Assembly: GCF_009766005.1 (NCBI RefSeq)
Contig: NZ_LMUK01000008.1
Location: forward strand, 1-64,000
Reading direction: 5' to 3'
Length of the DNA stretch: 64,000 nucleotides
From: Bradyrhizobium sp. S69
GTDB taxonomy: Bacteria > Pseudomonadota > Alphaproteobacteria > Rhizobiales > Xanthobacteraceae
Positions 1-9,200 of this stretch are shown in pieces (position 1 is the stretch's first letter; each line of letters opens with the position of its first letter). A program made the position numbers and the translations under genes. The notes under the pieces are model-generated. The model searched no databases. It was given only the letters and a program-made list of their open reading frames with translations, and was not told where the DNA came from.

Positions 1-161
1 CACGATCATCCCTACCGCACGCTCCAGCGAAATTCGCAGGGAGCCGACAACTCATGATCAAACCACTTGACGAAGGACATCAGAGCGATATCCGGGATCT
101 AGATGCCGTTCGCTCCCGGATGTCGCGGAGCTTCTTCGGGGCTGCGATTCAACGTTTGGAT
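1..161. other. Window edge, no confident gene
   Basis: No gene can be assigned with confidence. One forward frame is open from base 3 into the repeat at 162 and contains an ATG at 54 preceded by AGGGAG; another forward frame ends at a TGA at 55-57, overlapping that ATG. Either could be the tail of a gene that begins outside the window, but neither short stretch is recognisable. Confidence 0.3.
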
Positions 162-242
162 CGTCATTGCGAGCGAAGCGAAGCAATCCATAGCCACGAA
201 GCAAGACTGGATTGCTTCGTCGCTTCGCTTCTCGCAATGACG
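162..242. repeat. Intergenic palindromic repeat, family A
   Basis: Begins CGTCATTGCGAGCGAAGCG and ends with its imperfect reverse complement ending CGCAATGACG, with two copies of the motif GCAATCCA/TGGATTGC facing each other. Related full copies lie at 21892-22007 and 49594-49679, and a remnant at 17131-17180. It could fold into a long hairpin. No coding capacity is inferred, although frames run through it. Confidence 0.85.
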
Positions 243-252
243 GGAATTCCTC

Positions 253-1620
253 TCAAGTCACCTGCTTGACCAGCGCCGGTGCCGTATCCTCGCCCTTGAG
301 TTCTTCCAGGCTGCGATGCCGCGGCTCGATGCCGAAGGCCCAGACGGTGACGATCTGCACCAGCAACAATCCGACCATCAGTGCCATCACGCCGGCGACG
401 CCGTGGGCTTCGAACAGCATCACGACCAGGAACGGCGTCACGATGGTGGCGCCGCGGCCGAGCGTGTTGACGATGCCGGAGGCGCGAAGCCGCACTTCGG
501 TCGGGAACAGTTCGGGGATGTAAACGCCGAACAGCAACGCCACCAGCACGTAGATCGGAACCGTCAGCGCGAAGCCGACCGCGGGCAGCAGCACCGGATC
601 CGAGATCATCGGGTAGATGATGCCGAGCACCACCGCGATCAGCGAGGCCCCGATGATGGTCGGCTTGCGGCCCCAATGATCGGCCGTCATTGCGCCGATC
701 GCGGAGCCGACCGGCGCGCCCAGCGCCATCAGCAGCGAATAGCTGAACGAGGTCGCCACGCTGAGCCCCTGCTTGATGAAGAACACCGGCAGCCAGGTGA
801 CGAAACCATAGAGCAGCGTGTTGATGGTGATCAGGCAGATCGAGCCGACGATCATCCGCGACAGCAGCGGCGGTGCGAACAGCGTTCCGATGTCGCGGGA
901 TACGGTCACCGTGGAAGCAGCAGCAGGCGCCGGCAGCGGCTGGCCCTGCGCCGCCTCGCGCTCGATCGACTGCATCAGCGCCTCGGCTTCCTCGGTGCGG
1001 CCGACCGCTTCCAGCCAGCGCGGCGATTCGGGGAGCGACTTGCGCAGATACCAGACGATCAGAGCGCCGATGCCGCCGAGCACGAACATCGCGCGCCAGC
1101 CGAATTCCGGAACGATGAGGGAGGCGATCAAGAGCGCGATCGGCAGCCCGGTGACGACGCACACCGCCATCAGCCCGAGATATTTGCCGCGGATGCGCGC
1201 CGGCGCGAACTCGGTCATGGTGGAATAGCCGACGACGTTTTCGGCGCCGAGGCCGACGCCCATCACGAAGCGGCAGGCGATCAGCACCGTCATGGTCGGT
1301 GCGAAGGCCGCCGCCAGCGAGGCGAGGCCGAACAGAAGCAAATTGAATTGATAGGTAAAGCGCCGGCCGTAGCGGTCGCCGAGGAAACCGGTGCCGAACG
1401 AGCCCAGCATCATGCCGACGAAGGTTATCGAAACGAACACCGCGTTCTGCGACAACGTCGAGAAGCCGGTTTTCAACGTCACGCCGAGCACGGTACCGGC
1501 GAGATAAATGTCAAAACCGTCGAAGAACATTCCGATGCCGATCAGGATCAGGATGCGGCGGTGGAATGGGCCGATCGGAAGCCGGTCGAGCCGGCCGCCG
1601 GCGTTGACGGATGTTGCCAT
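253..1620 (-). CDS. MFS transporter, sugar/aromatic-acid symporter type
   Basis: A 455-residue inner-membrane secondary transporter with about twelve hydrophobic segments. Major facilitator signatures are visible: GDRYGRR after the second segment (about residues 81-87), PESPRW before the central loop, and a second-half DHWGRK. An AAEHS-type (aromatic acid or metabolite:proton symporter) assignment is plausible; the substrate is unknown. The ATG is preceded by GGGGA at good spacing. It is the last gene of a likely gntR-aldehyde dehydrogenase-transporter operon, 97 bases after the dehydrogenase, so it probably imports the compound whose aldehyde is oxidised by that enzyme. Confidence 0.85.
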   Translation of the reverse strand: MATSVNAGGRLDRLPIGPFHRRILILIGIGMFFDGFDIYLAGTVLGVTLKTGFSTLSQNAVFVSITFVGMMLGSFGTGFLGDRYGRRFTYQFNLLLFGLASLAAAFAPTMTVLIACRFVMGVGLGAENVVGYSTMTEFAPARIRGKYLGLMAVCVVTGLPIALLIASLIVPEFGWRAMFVLGGIGALIVWYLRKSLPESPRWLEAVGRTEEAEALMQSIEREAAQGQPLPAPAAASTVTVSRDIGTLFAPPLLSRMIVGSICLITINTLLYGFVTWLPVFFIKQGLSVATSFSYSLLMALGAPVGSAIGAMTADHWGRKPTIIGASLIAVVLGIIYPMISDPVLLPAVGFALTVPIYVLVALLFGVYIPELFPTEVRLRASGIVNTLGRGATIVTPFLVVMLFEAHGVAGVMALMVGLLLVQIVTVWAFGIEPRHRSLEELKGEDTAPALVKQVT

Positions 1621-1717
1621 GTGCGTTTTCCCCTTGATCGTTTGTTCGTTGTAAAAGGCCGCGGGTCTTGTGCTCGCGCCCGCTTCAGCCGGTTGCCGCG
1701 GTCTTATTCAATCGGTT

Positions 1718-3247
1718 TCAATTCAGCCGCCGTTGGGTCGCGGTGTCGCGGTACCAATCGAACGGCTGATCGTGGGTCGCGACCATCACGCTCTTGGTGT
1801 TGAAATGATCGTCAAAACTTTCGGTGCCGCATTCGCGGCCGATGCCGGAATCGCCGACGCCGCCCCAGGGTGACGCCGGGTCGAGCCGGTGGTGGTCGTT
1901 GACCCAGACGATGCCGGCCTTGACCGATGCCGCGACGCGATGCGCGCGCGCGACGTTGTTGGTGCGGATCGCCGCCGCTAGCCCGAACGGCGAATCATTG
2001 GCGAGCCGCAACGCGTCGGCCTCGTCCTTGAACGGCGTCACCGAGGTAAACGGACCGAACACTTCCTCCTGGAAGATCCGCATGTCGGATTTCACATCGG
2101 CAAACACCGTCGGCTCGACGAAGAAACCGCCTTCGTGCCCCGGCACCTTGGCGGCTACGCCGCCGGCGATCAGCCGCGCGCCGTCCTCATGGCCGAACTT
2201 CGAATACGCCAGCACGCGGTCGCGCTGTCTGGCCGAGATCACCGGACCCAATTGGGTCGCGGGATCGAACGGATCGCCGATCCGGATCGACAGCGTCTTG
2301 GCTTGCAGCTTTTCGACGAACTCGTCGTAGATCGAGGCCTGCACGATATGGCGCGAGGCGCAGACGCAGGTCTGGCCGGCGCCGATGAAGGCGCCGAACG
2401 CCGCATAATTGACCGCGCGGTCGACATCGAAATCGTCGAACACCATCACCGGCGTCTTGCCGCCGAGCTCCATGGTCTGATGCGCGAACACTTTTGCGGC
2501 CGACGCGCCCGCAATGCGGCCGGCTTCGGTGCCGCCGGTCAAGACCAGCTTGTTGATATCAGGGTGCTCGGCCAGCATCTTGCCGGCGCTGGGCCCAAGA
2601 CCAAGCACGATGTTGAATACACCGGGCGGCAGCCCCGCTTCGGTGAAGATCTGCGCCAGCTTCAACGTCGTCAGCGGCGTGTATTCCGACGGTTTGACCA
2701 CGGTGACGCATCCGCTCGCGAGCACCGCGGCGAGCGATTTGCACAGGATCATCAAGGGATGATTGAACGGCGTGCAATTGGCGACGATGCCGATCGGGGT
2801 GCGCAAGGTGTAGTTCAGATAGGAGCCTTCGACCGGAATCACGGAGTCGCGGCGCGCCAGCGCCAGTCCCGCGAAGTAACGGAAAAAGTCCGGCAGCCGC
2901 GACAACTGCGCCCGGGTCTCGTTGAGCGGCCGGCCGTTGTTGAGCGTTTCCAGCCGATACAGCGTCTCCAGATTGGCCTCGAAGGCGTCCGCCAGCCGGT
3001 TGACCAGCCGCGCCCGGGCGCGAATGTCCATGCCGCCCCACGCTCTGCCTTCGAAGGCTGTGCGCGCGCTCTTCATCGCGCGGTCGATGTCTTCAGCGGT
3101 CGAATTCGGGATCCGTGCGATCACGTCGCCGGTCGCGGGATTGCGGACATCGAGCATCGGGCCCGAACCGGCCTCGATCTCACGGCCATCGACGAAATTG
3201 CCGTGGATATCGACCTCGGCCGTGGCGGGTTTGGTGGGGATGTTCAT
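1718..3247 (-). CDS. NAD(P)-dependent aldehyde dehydrogenase
   Basis: A 509-residue cytoplasmic aldehyde dehydrogenase oxidising an aldehyde to the acid with NAD(P)+. The oxyanion Asn lies in CTPFNHP (N162), the general base in MELGGKTP (E260) and the catalytic thiol in GQTCVCAS (C294), all at normal spacing and full family length. The ATG at 3247 was chosen because a GGAAGA ribosome site precedes it and it overlaps the upstream gntR stop (ATGA). A longer open frame upstream is only the shadow of gntR. Substrate is unknown; the resemblance is to the broad betaine/vanillin/benzaldehyde dehydrogenase group. Likely controlled by the GntR protein encoded just upstream. Confidence 0.9.
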   Translation of the reverse strand: MNIPTKPATAEVDIHGNFVDGREIEAGSGPMLDVRNPATGDVIARIPNSTAEDIDRAMKSARTAFEGRAWGGMDIRARARLVNRLADAFEANLETLYRLETLNNGRPLNETRAQLSRLPDFFRYFAGLALARRDSVIPVEGSYLNYTLRTPIGIVANCTPFNHPLMILCKSLAAVLASGCVTVVKPSEYTPLTTLKLAQIFTEAGLPPGVFNIVLGLGPSAGKMLAEHPDINKLVLTGGTEAGRIAGASAAKVFAHQTMELGGKTPVMVFDDFDVDRAVNYAAFGAFIGAGQTCVCASRHIVQASIYDEFVEKLQAKTLSIRIGDPFDPATQLGPVISARQRDRVLAYSKFGHEDGARLIAGGVAAKVPGHEGGFFVEPTVFADVKSDMRIFQEEVFGPFTSVTPFKDEADALRLANDSPFGLAAAIRTNNVARAHRVAASVKAGIVWVNDHHRLDPASPWGGVGDSGIGRECGTESFDDHFNTKSVMVATHDQPFDWYRDTATQRRLN

Positions 3248-3894
3248 GGGTCTCTTCCTTCGACAATCACGGCGTTGCGTTTCAGCGCCGGCAGCACACG
3301 TTTTTCGGTTTGGGCGACATGCGCCTTGATCAGACGGGTCGCGGTGCGCGCGTCGCGCCGCTGCATCGCCTCGATCACGGCGACATGCTCGGCGACGAGT
3401 TGCGCCGGGTCGTGCCCCCTGAGATTGGTGATGCTGACGCGCACCAGCCGATCGGCCTGACCGATCAGGTCGCACAGCGAGGCTGCCATGCGGCGGTTGC
3501 CCGAGGCATGCGCCAGCGCGGAGTGAAAGCCGCGGTTGTAGGCGATGAAGTCTTCATGGTGGCCGGCAAACCGCCTGAATTGGTCCAGCGCCTTCAGGGT
3601 TGCGTCGCTGGCGTTCTCGATCGCCTCGGTGACGCAAGCCGGCTCCAGTGCCTGACGGAATCGCAGGAGGTCGCGGGCATCGGTGAGCGAGATCGGGTTG
3701 ACGCGGTAACCCTGGCGCGGCTGCACCGTGACCAGATGCTCGCGCTCCAGCCGCAGCAGCGCCTCGCGCACCGGCTGGCGGCTGACCGCGTAGCGCTCGG
3801 CGAGCTCCTGCTCCCGCATATCATCACCGGGCATAAAGTGACAAGTCAGGATATCAGAACGCAGGCTTTCATAGACATTATCGCGCAAAAGCAT
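3244..3894 (-). CDS. GntR-family regulator, FadR/FCD type
   Basis: A 216-residue DNA-binding regulator. The N-terminal winged helix-turn-helix is clear (ELAERYAVSRQPVREALLRL, about residues 30-50), followed by the all-helical FCD ligand domain with metal-binding-type His residues (NRGFHSAL, EHVAVIEA). The stop overlaps the aldehyde dehydrogenase start by four bases, implying translational coupling and co-transcription. Members of this family usually repress their own catabolic operon until an organic acid binds. A CGTGA-N4-TCACG palindrome lies 38 bases before the start and is the best operator candidate. Confidence 0.88.
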   Translation of the reverse strand: MLLRDNVYESLRSDILTCHFMPGDDMREQELAERYAVSRQPVREALLRLEREHLVTVQPRQGYRVNPISLTDARDLLRFRQALEPACVTEAIENASDATLKALDQFRRFAGHHEDFIAYNRGFHSALAHASGNRRMAASLCDLIGQADRLVRVSITNLRGHDPAQLVAEHVAVIEAMQRRDARTATRLIKAHVAQTEKRVLPALKRNAVIVEGRDP

Positions 3895-3931
3895 CGAAAT
3901 TTTTCCCTGGAAGTTGCCATAGCTTTGCAGT

Positions 3932-3945
3932 CGTGAAATATCACG
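3932..3945. promoter_or_regulatory. Candidate GntR operator
   Basis: CGTGAAATATCACG is an inverted repeat with five-base arms, in the intergenic region between gntR (leftward) and the alpha/beta hydrolase gene (rightward). It is AT-rich at its centre, as FadR-type operators often are. Control of both directions is an inference. Confidence 0.4.
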
Positions 3946-4048
3946 TCAAGCCACGAAGGCTTGAAAAGATGGAATTTTGATCTATCACTTGGTCGCGGAT
4001 CTGAGCCGATCCTCAACGCTTGCTTCCCCCTGAATAAAGAGAGACCGC

Positions 4049-4840
4049 ATGGACCGGCAGTTCGCCAACGGCACCGTCAACGCAGCACAGGCAGGCCAAG
4101 GACGTCCGCTGCTGCTGTTTCACTCGCTGCTGTCGGACCGGGCGAGTTTCGACGCGATCGTGCCGGAATTGGCCAAATCATTCCGCGTGATCGTGCCGGA
4201 ATTGCCGGGTTTTGGCCGTTCGCACGCCGTGATGGGCGGCTTTGCCGCGGTCGCCGACCGGATGGCGGAGGCGGTGACGGAGGCGGCCGGCGGCGAGCAG
4301 GCGATCGTGCTCGGCAACGGCTATGGCGGCTTCGTCGCGCTGCAAATGGCGATCCGTCATCCCGCGATCGCCGCAAAACTTGTTCTCGCCGATTGCGGCG
4401 CTGCGTTTTCGGAAGCGGGCCGCGAGGCTTTTCGCAACATGGCGGCGGCATCGAGCGCTAAGGGCCTCGCCGCGATCACCGACGTCGCGATGCGACGGCT
4501 GTTCGCCCCGGAATTCCAGGCTGAGCATCCCGACTTGATGAGCGATCGCCGCGCCGCCTTTTTGAAGACCGATCCGGACGTGTTCCGTGCGGCCTGCGCG
4601 GCCTTGGCCGAACTCGACCTGCGGCCCGAACTCAAGGCGGTCAACGTCCCCGCGCTGGTGCTGGTCGGCGAGTTCGACGAGGCGACGCCGCCGCCGATGT
4701 CGTACGAATTGGTCGCGGTCCTGCCGCAGGCGCGGCTTTTGATCATCCCGGGCTGCGCGCACGTTCCGCAACTGCAATCGCCAAAAGTCTTTCTTGACGC
4801 GATCAGCGATTTTTTGGCGGCTAGCACGATCGGCGCATGA
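4049..4840 (+). CDS. Alpha/beta-hydrolase fold protein lacking the nucleophile serine
   Basis: A 263-residue alpha/beta-hydrolase fold protein resembling enol-lactone hydrolases and C-C hydrolases. The acid (GEFDEATP, D210) and base (GCAHVPQ, H238) of the triad are present, but the nucleophile elbow reads GNGYGG, so glycine (G91, codon GGC) replaces the expected serine in G-x-S-x-G. The oxyanion region reads FHSLLSD rather than the usual HG. It is divergent from the gntR operon and may share its control. The protein may be catalytically altered, non-hydrolytic, or a binding protein; its fold is certain, its activity is not. Confidence 0.8.
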   Translation: MDRQFANGTVNAAQAGQGRPLLLFHSLLSDRASFDAIVPELAKSFRVIVPELPGFGRSHAVMGGFAAVADRMAEAVTEAAGGEQAIVLGNGYGGFVALQMAIRHPAIAAKLVLADCGAAFSEAGREAFRNMAAASSAKGLAAITDVAMRRLFAPEFQAEHPDLMSDRRAAFLKTDPDVFRAACAALAELDLRPELKAVNVPALVLVGEFDEATPPPMSYELVAVLPQARLLIIPGCAHVPQLQSPKVFLDAISDFLAASTIGA

Positions 4841-4876
4841 GCCGACCACATCCTGCCATGCGGCAGGTGTCGAAAA

Positions 4877-5833
4877 TCATCGATCGAAATCCACGGCGAC
4901 GGTATTGCCGCCGCTGATGATGACGCCGACGTGCTCTCCGGGCCGGGGTCGATAGGCGCCGGACAATAGGGCCGAGAACGCCGCAGCGCCGCCGGGCTCC
5001 GCCACGATCCGCGCGGCTTGCCAGAGCCTATTTTGCGCCGCACGGATCGCTTCGTCGGCAACCAGGACGGTCTCGTGGACGTGGCGTTGCGCGATCGGCA
5101 GCACACGCTCGCCCACGCGCCGCGGCGCAAGCGAGTCCGCCGCCAGGCCTCCGGCTTCGGCATCGACCGGATGTCCGGCCTGCAACGCTTTCGTCAGGGT
5201 AGGGGAAGCCATCGGCTCGACGCCGACCACCTTGATCCGGCCAGCATACCAGGCGGCGAGTCCCGCCACCAGACCGCCGCCCCCAACCGAGACCATCAGC
5301 GTGTCGATGTCAGGCAATTGCTCTTCAAGCTCGATGCCGATGGTGCCCTGTCCAAGCATGGTCTCGTCCTGATCGAAAGCGTGTACGGGCATCGCGCCGG
5401 TTTGGTCTGCCCATGTTTCGCTGGCCGCGAGGGCATCGGCATAGCGATCGCCTTCGATCGCCAGGTCGGCGCCATATTCGCGGATGCGTCGCACTTTTGC
5501 CTGGGAGGAAACGCTGGGAACGAAGATCTTGGCCGGCACTTTCAGCACCATCGCGGCATACGCGACGGCGGCCCCATGATTGCCGCCCGATGCAGCAACG
5601 ACGCCGGCGGGCGGCACCCTGCGGGTCAGTAGATTTGCAAAAGCGCCGCGCGCCTTGAAGGAACCGGAGTGCTGGAACAGCTCGAGCTTGAGCGATATCC
5701 GGCCCGGTTGCAGGCCGATGTCGGTGCCGTCGATCGCCATCACCGGCGTGCGCCGGAGATAAGGCCGAATGATCTTTTCGCAGGCGGCGATTTGTCCGGG
5801 GTTTACAGCGTCAGCAACGTCGAGCGCGGTCAT
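4877..5833 (-). CDS. PLP-dependent threonine/serine dehydratase-like enzyme
   Basis: A 318-residue fold-type II PLP enzyme. The cofactor lysine lies in SGSFKARGA (K60), the substrate loop in ASGGNHG, the phosphate-binding loop in VGGGGLVAG (about residues 178-186) and the C-terminal ISGGN that contacts the pyridine ring. There is no C-terminal ACT regulatory domain, so it resembles catabolic threonine dehydratase, serine racemase or threo-hydroxyaspartate ammonia-lyase rather than biosynthetic IlvA. GGAA precedes the ATG. It is transcribed divergently from an ArsR-type regulator 76 bases away, which is its likely regulator. Confidence 0.85.
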   Translation of the reverse strand: MTALDVADAVNPGQIAACEKIIRPYLRRTPVMAIDGTDIGLQPGRISLKLELFQHSGSFKARGAFANLLTRRVPPAGVVAASGGNHGAAVAYAAMVLKVPAKIFVPSVSSQAKVRRIREYGADLAIEGDRYADALAASETWADQTGAMPVHAFDQDETMLGQGTIGIELEEQLPDIDTLMVSVGGGGLVAGLAAWYAGRIKVVGVEPMASPTLTKALQAGHPVDAEAGGLAADSLAPRRVGERVLPIAQRHVHETVLVADEAIRAAQNRLWQAARIVAEPGGAAAFSALLSGAYRPRPGEHVGVIISGGNTVAVDFDR

Positions 5834-5860
5834 GCCAAAGTTCCTTCACGCAAAGCCAGG

Positions 5861-5915
5861 TTGACATCAACCGGGTTGACATAAATTAGTCATTTAGCTA
5901 ATTAGCAATATGACT
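5861..5915. promoter_or_regulatory. Divergent promoter/operator region of dehydratase and arsR
   Basis: Two TTGACAT hexamers occur 15 bases apart (5861 and 5876). TTGACA at 5876 followed after 17 bases by TAATTA at 5899 would place rightward transcription at about base 5911, on the arsR start codon. AGTCAT (5888) and ATGACT (5910) are inverted around the palindrome TTAGCTAA, a likely operator for autoregulation. Confidence 0.45.
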
Positions 5916-6227
5916 TTGTTGGATGACGATGTCGAGTCCGTCCTGCGCGCGCTCGCGAGCGAGCGGCGTCTGCTGATTCTGAAATGGCTGAAGCAGCCCA
6001 GGAAGCATTTCAGGGCGCAGGTCGATGGTGATCTGGTCGATGACGGCGTATGCGGCGTGCTGATCGCGGAAAAACTCGGGGTCAGTCAGCCGACCGTCAG
6101 CGAACATCTGAAAGTGCTGTCGCAAGCGGGATTGCTGCGCTCCAAGCGGGTCAAGCAATGGACGTTTTACAAACGCGACGAAGCCCGCATTTCAGAGCTC
6201 AAACGCGCCATCGTTGCGAAAATCTAG
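5910..6227 (+). CDS. ArsR-family transcriptional regulator
   Basis: A 105-residue winged-helix regulator. The recognition helix reads GVSQPTVSEHLKVLSQAGLL (about residues 57-76) and is followed by a beta-wing with WTFYKRDE. An extended loop (DDGVCGVL) holds a single Cys, so a classical metal site is not evident. No Shine-Dalgarno motif precedes the ATG, and the predicted promoter points to a leaderless mRNA. It lies divergent to the PLP dehydratase and probably represses it and itself. Confidence 0.82.
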   Translation: MTLLDDDVESVLRALASERRLLILKWLKQPRKHFRAQVDGDLVDDGVCGVLIAEKLGVSQPTVSEHLKVLSQAGLLRSKRVKQWTFYKRDEARISELKRAIVAKI

Positions 6228-6261
6228 CGTGCGTATCGTCCCCGGCTGCCCACGCCGCCGC

Positions 6262-9200
6262 TTACGCCCTTGCCATCGCGTGGGGAAACACGACCTCGAT
6301 CAACGTGCCGGAGCGGCCGCCGGTCTTGATTTGGAATTGGGCGCGGTTGGCTTCGACCAGCGCCTTGGTCAGCGACAGGCTGACGCCGGGTGAGTCGGAG
6401 GCCTGGTCCGACGGCGCCGTGGTGCGGAACGGCTCCATCGCGGCGGCGACCTCATTGTCGTTGAGGCCGTGGCCGGTATCGCGCACCCGCAACACCACCT
6501 CGCCGAAATCCGACAGCGCGGTCGAGACGATGACCTGGCCGCCGGCATTGGCCAGATGGATCGAGTTGCCGATCAGATTGAGCGTGATCTGGCGCAGCGC
6601 GCGGGTGTCGGCGACCACCTGCGGCAGCATATGCGCCAGCGAGGTGCGGATGATGATGCGTTCGCGATTGGCTTGCGGCTGCATCACCGCGACGCATTGT
6701 TCGACCAGCTCGTTGAGGTTCTGGTTGGTGAAGGCAAGGTCGAGCTTACCGGTCTCGATCCGCGACAGATCGAGCAGGTCGTTGATGATGGCGATCACGC
6801 GCTCGCCGGAGGCGCGGATGTCCTTCATGTATTCGACGTAGCGCTCGTTGCCGAGCGCGCCGAATCTCTCGCCGATCATCACTTCGGCAAAGCCGATGAT
6901 GGCGTTGAGCGGCGTACGCACCTCGTGGCTGATCCGCGCCAGCATGTCGCTCTTGGCGTTGGCCGCGCGCTCGGCCAGCCGCCGCGCCTCGCGCAGCTCG
7001 CTTTCGCCTTTCTTGGCTTGCGAGAGGTCGCGAAACACCGCGAAGAAATTCGGGCCATGGGCCTGGGTGCGGCCCATCGTGATCGAGACCGGGATCAGTC
7101 CGCCGCCATCGACGCGCGCCAGGAGATCGCGGCCCTGTTCGAGCAGGCTGGAAATATCGGCGCCCTTGACGCTCTCGAGATAGTCCCGCACCGCGGGTGC
7201 GCTTTCCGGCGCGAACAGATCGGCGAGATTGCGTTGCACGAGGTCGGCGCCGTCATGGCCGAACAGCGCTTCGGCGCTGCGGTTGCAGGAGTTGATGTTG
7301 CCCTCGGCATCGAACATCAGGATGCCTTCGGCGGTGGTGTCGAGGATTGCGGCGAGTTCCTCGGCATTGGCGTGGCCGACCGGCGAGGGCTCAGACGCAG
7401 CAGGTTCGGAAGCAGAAGGTTCGAAAGTCACGGCAGGTTCGGCCATCAAGGGCTCGGCGAGCGCGGCCGCGATATGGGCGCCCTGCGCAGGCTGGGCGGC
7501 AAAGATCAGCGCCAGCGCCTGCTCGTCGTCCCATGCGATGGTGTAGAGGTGCGCTTCCGAGGCCTGCGGCGGCAAATCTTGCCCTGACAAATCTTCCCCT
7601 GATCCGTCTTGCCCTGAGCTCTGGCTGCCGGAAATCGTCACCGGCGTGCCGGTGTCCGACGTGCTGCTGGCGGTGGAGACGCCGGGCTCGACATAGAGCG
7701 CGTCGAGGCCGCCGGCCTCTTCCAACGCATGAAGGCTGGGATAGCCCATCCGTTGCAGGAAGGCCGTATTGGCATAGAGCAGCCGGTCGAGCCGATAGAT
7801 CAAGACGCCGACCGGCAACAGATCGAGCAGCGCCTTGTCGCGGCGGCTTTCGCCGCGCGCCGGCGGTTCGGGAGGCGCCAGCCAGCCGGGTTGTCGGCTG
7901 GCTGTCTCCAGGACGGGTTGTTCAGCGGGTTCTTGTGCGGTCTCTTCGACGGCTTGTTGAGTCTGCTCGGCCGCCGGCTCCGCGACAACGGCTTCCTGGA
8001 CTTCGGAGGCTGGCTCTGATGACAGCGGCTCGCTCGAAGCGTTGCTTCGTTCGAGCCGTTCGGACAATTGGCGCGCCAGTTCGTTGAACGCGTTGTTTTC
8101 CACCGGCGTCAGCACCGGCGATTTGGTATCGCCGATGGGGCGAAATGGCAGAACGTTCTTGGGCGTTTCCATTTCGGATTCCACGTTCGGGTCCACGTTA
8201 CGATCCACTTGGGTTTCCAATTCTTGGTTGTCCAAATCGTGTGTTGCCAAATCGGTTTGGTGTGAAGTCTCTGAAGCAACCGGCACTGACAATTCAGGCT
8301 CGGTGGAAGGCGCGGCACCTTCGTCCGCAAGGCCGGCTTCGCTGGCCGCATCGACCGGCAAGTTCGCGGGCAATTCGGCGGCAGGCTCAGCCGGGACGAC
8401 AGCGGCTGAAAGCGCCTGCGGTGCCGGTGGCGGAACATTGAACATTTCATGACGGCGCAACGCAGCAAGCCGCGTCAGCCCATCGAGGTCGCGGCAGACG
8501 CCAAAGCCGCGATAGCCGGCAAAATTGTGCGCGCGATCGTACAGCGGCAGGCCGGACAGCTCGACCGGCAGCCGGCCGCCGCCATCGACCGGCCAGTTAA
8601 GGGTAATGCCGCTCCAGGTGTCGCGGGTGGCGGCCGCCTTGAGCACGCGGCCCTCGGGATCGAGACCAAAAGTCTCGGCGATCTCGCTCCACAACCGGCC
8701 AAAACCCGCCGCGGTGTGCGCGCCGATCAGATGAGTGAATTCGTCGGAGCCGAGCGAGAAGCGCCCGTCGGCATCCATCTGCCAGATGAAGCGCAGCGGC
8801 GCGCTGCGCGGAGGCGGCGCGGGCTCATCGTGCCACGCTGGTGTTTCGATGGGCGGCGGCGCGAGCAGCGCCGCTGCGGCCGCTTCATCGTGGTTCGGTG
8901 TGGCCGCCTCGGCATCGACGGCTGCCGCTTCAGGGGACGGCTCGTCAGCGACTGCTTCGACATAAGGCGAAGGCTCTTGAGCTAAAGGCTCTTGAGGCAA
9001 AGGCTCTTGGAGTAACGTTTCTTGGGGCGGAGCTTCATCGTGCTGCGCGGACTCATCGTGATGCGCAGGCTCATCCTGATGGACGGGCTCGTCGCGATCG
9101 GGCTCGCGCGCGGGCTCCGGCGCCTGCGGCGGGGTCTCGGCGATCGGCTGTTCCGGTTGCGAGTTGAATTGATCGACCAGCGCAAATTCGGCCGGTGCTT

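Noticed and set aside
54..269. 71-codon frame entering the family A repeat
   Set aside because: The second half (CERSEAI...FVASLLAMTG) is translated repeat sequence, and the first part has no recognisable family.
316..1803. 495-codon rightward frame rich in Arg, His and Asp
   Set aside because: Antisense to the MFS transporter; its composition is typical of shadow frames.
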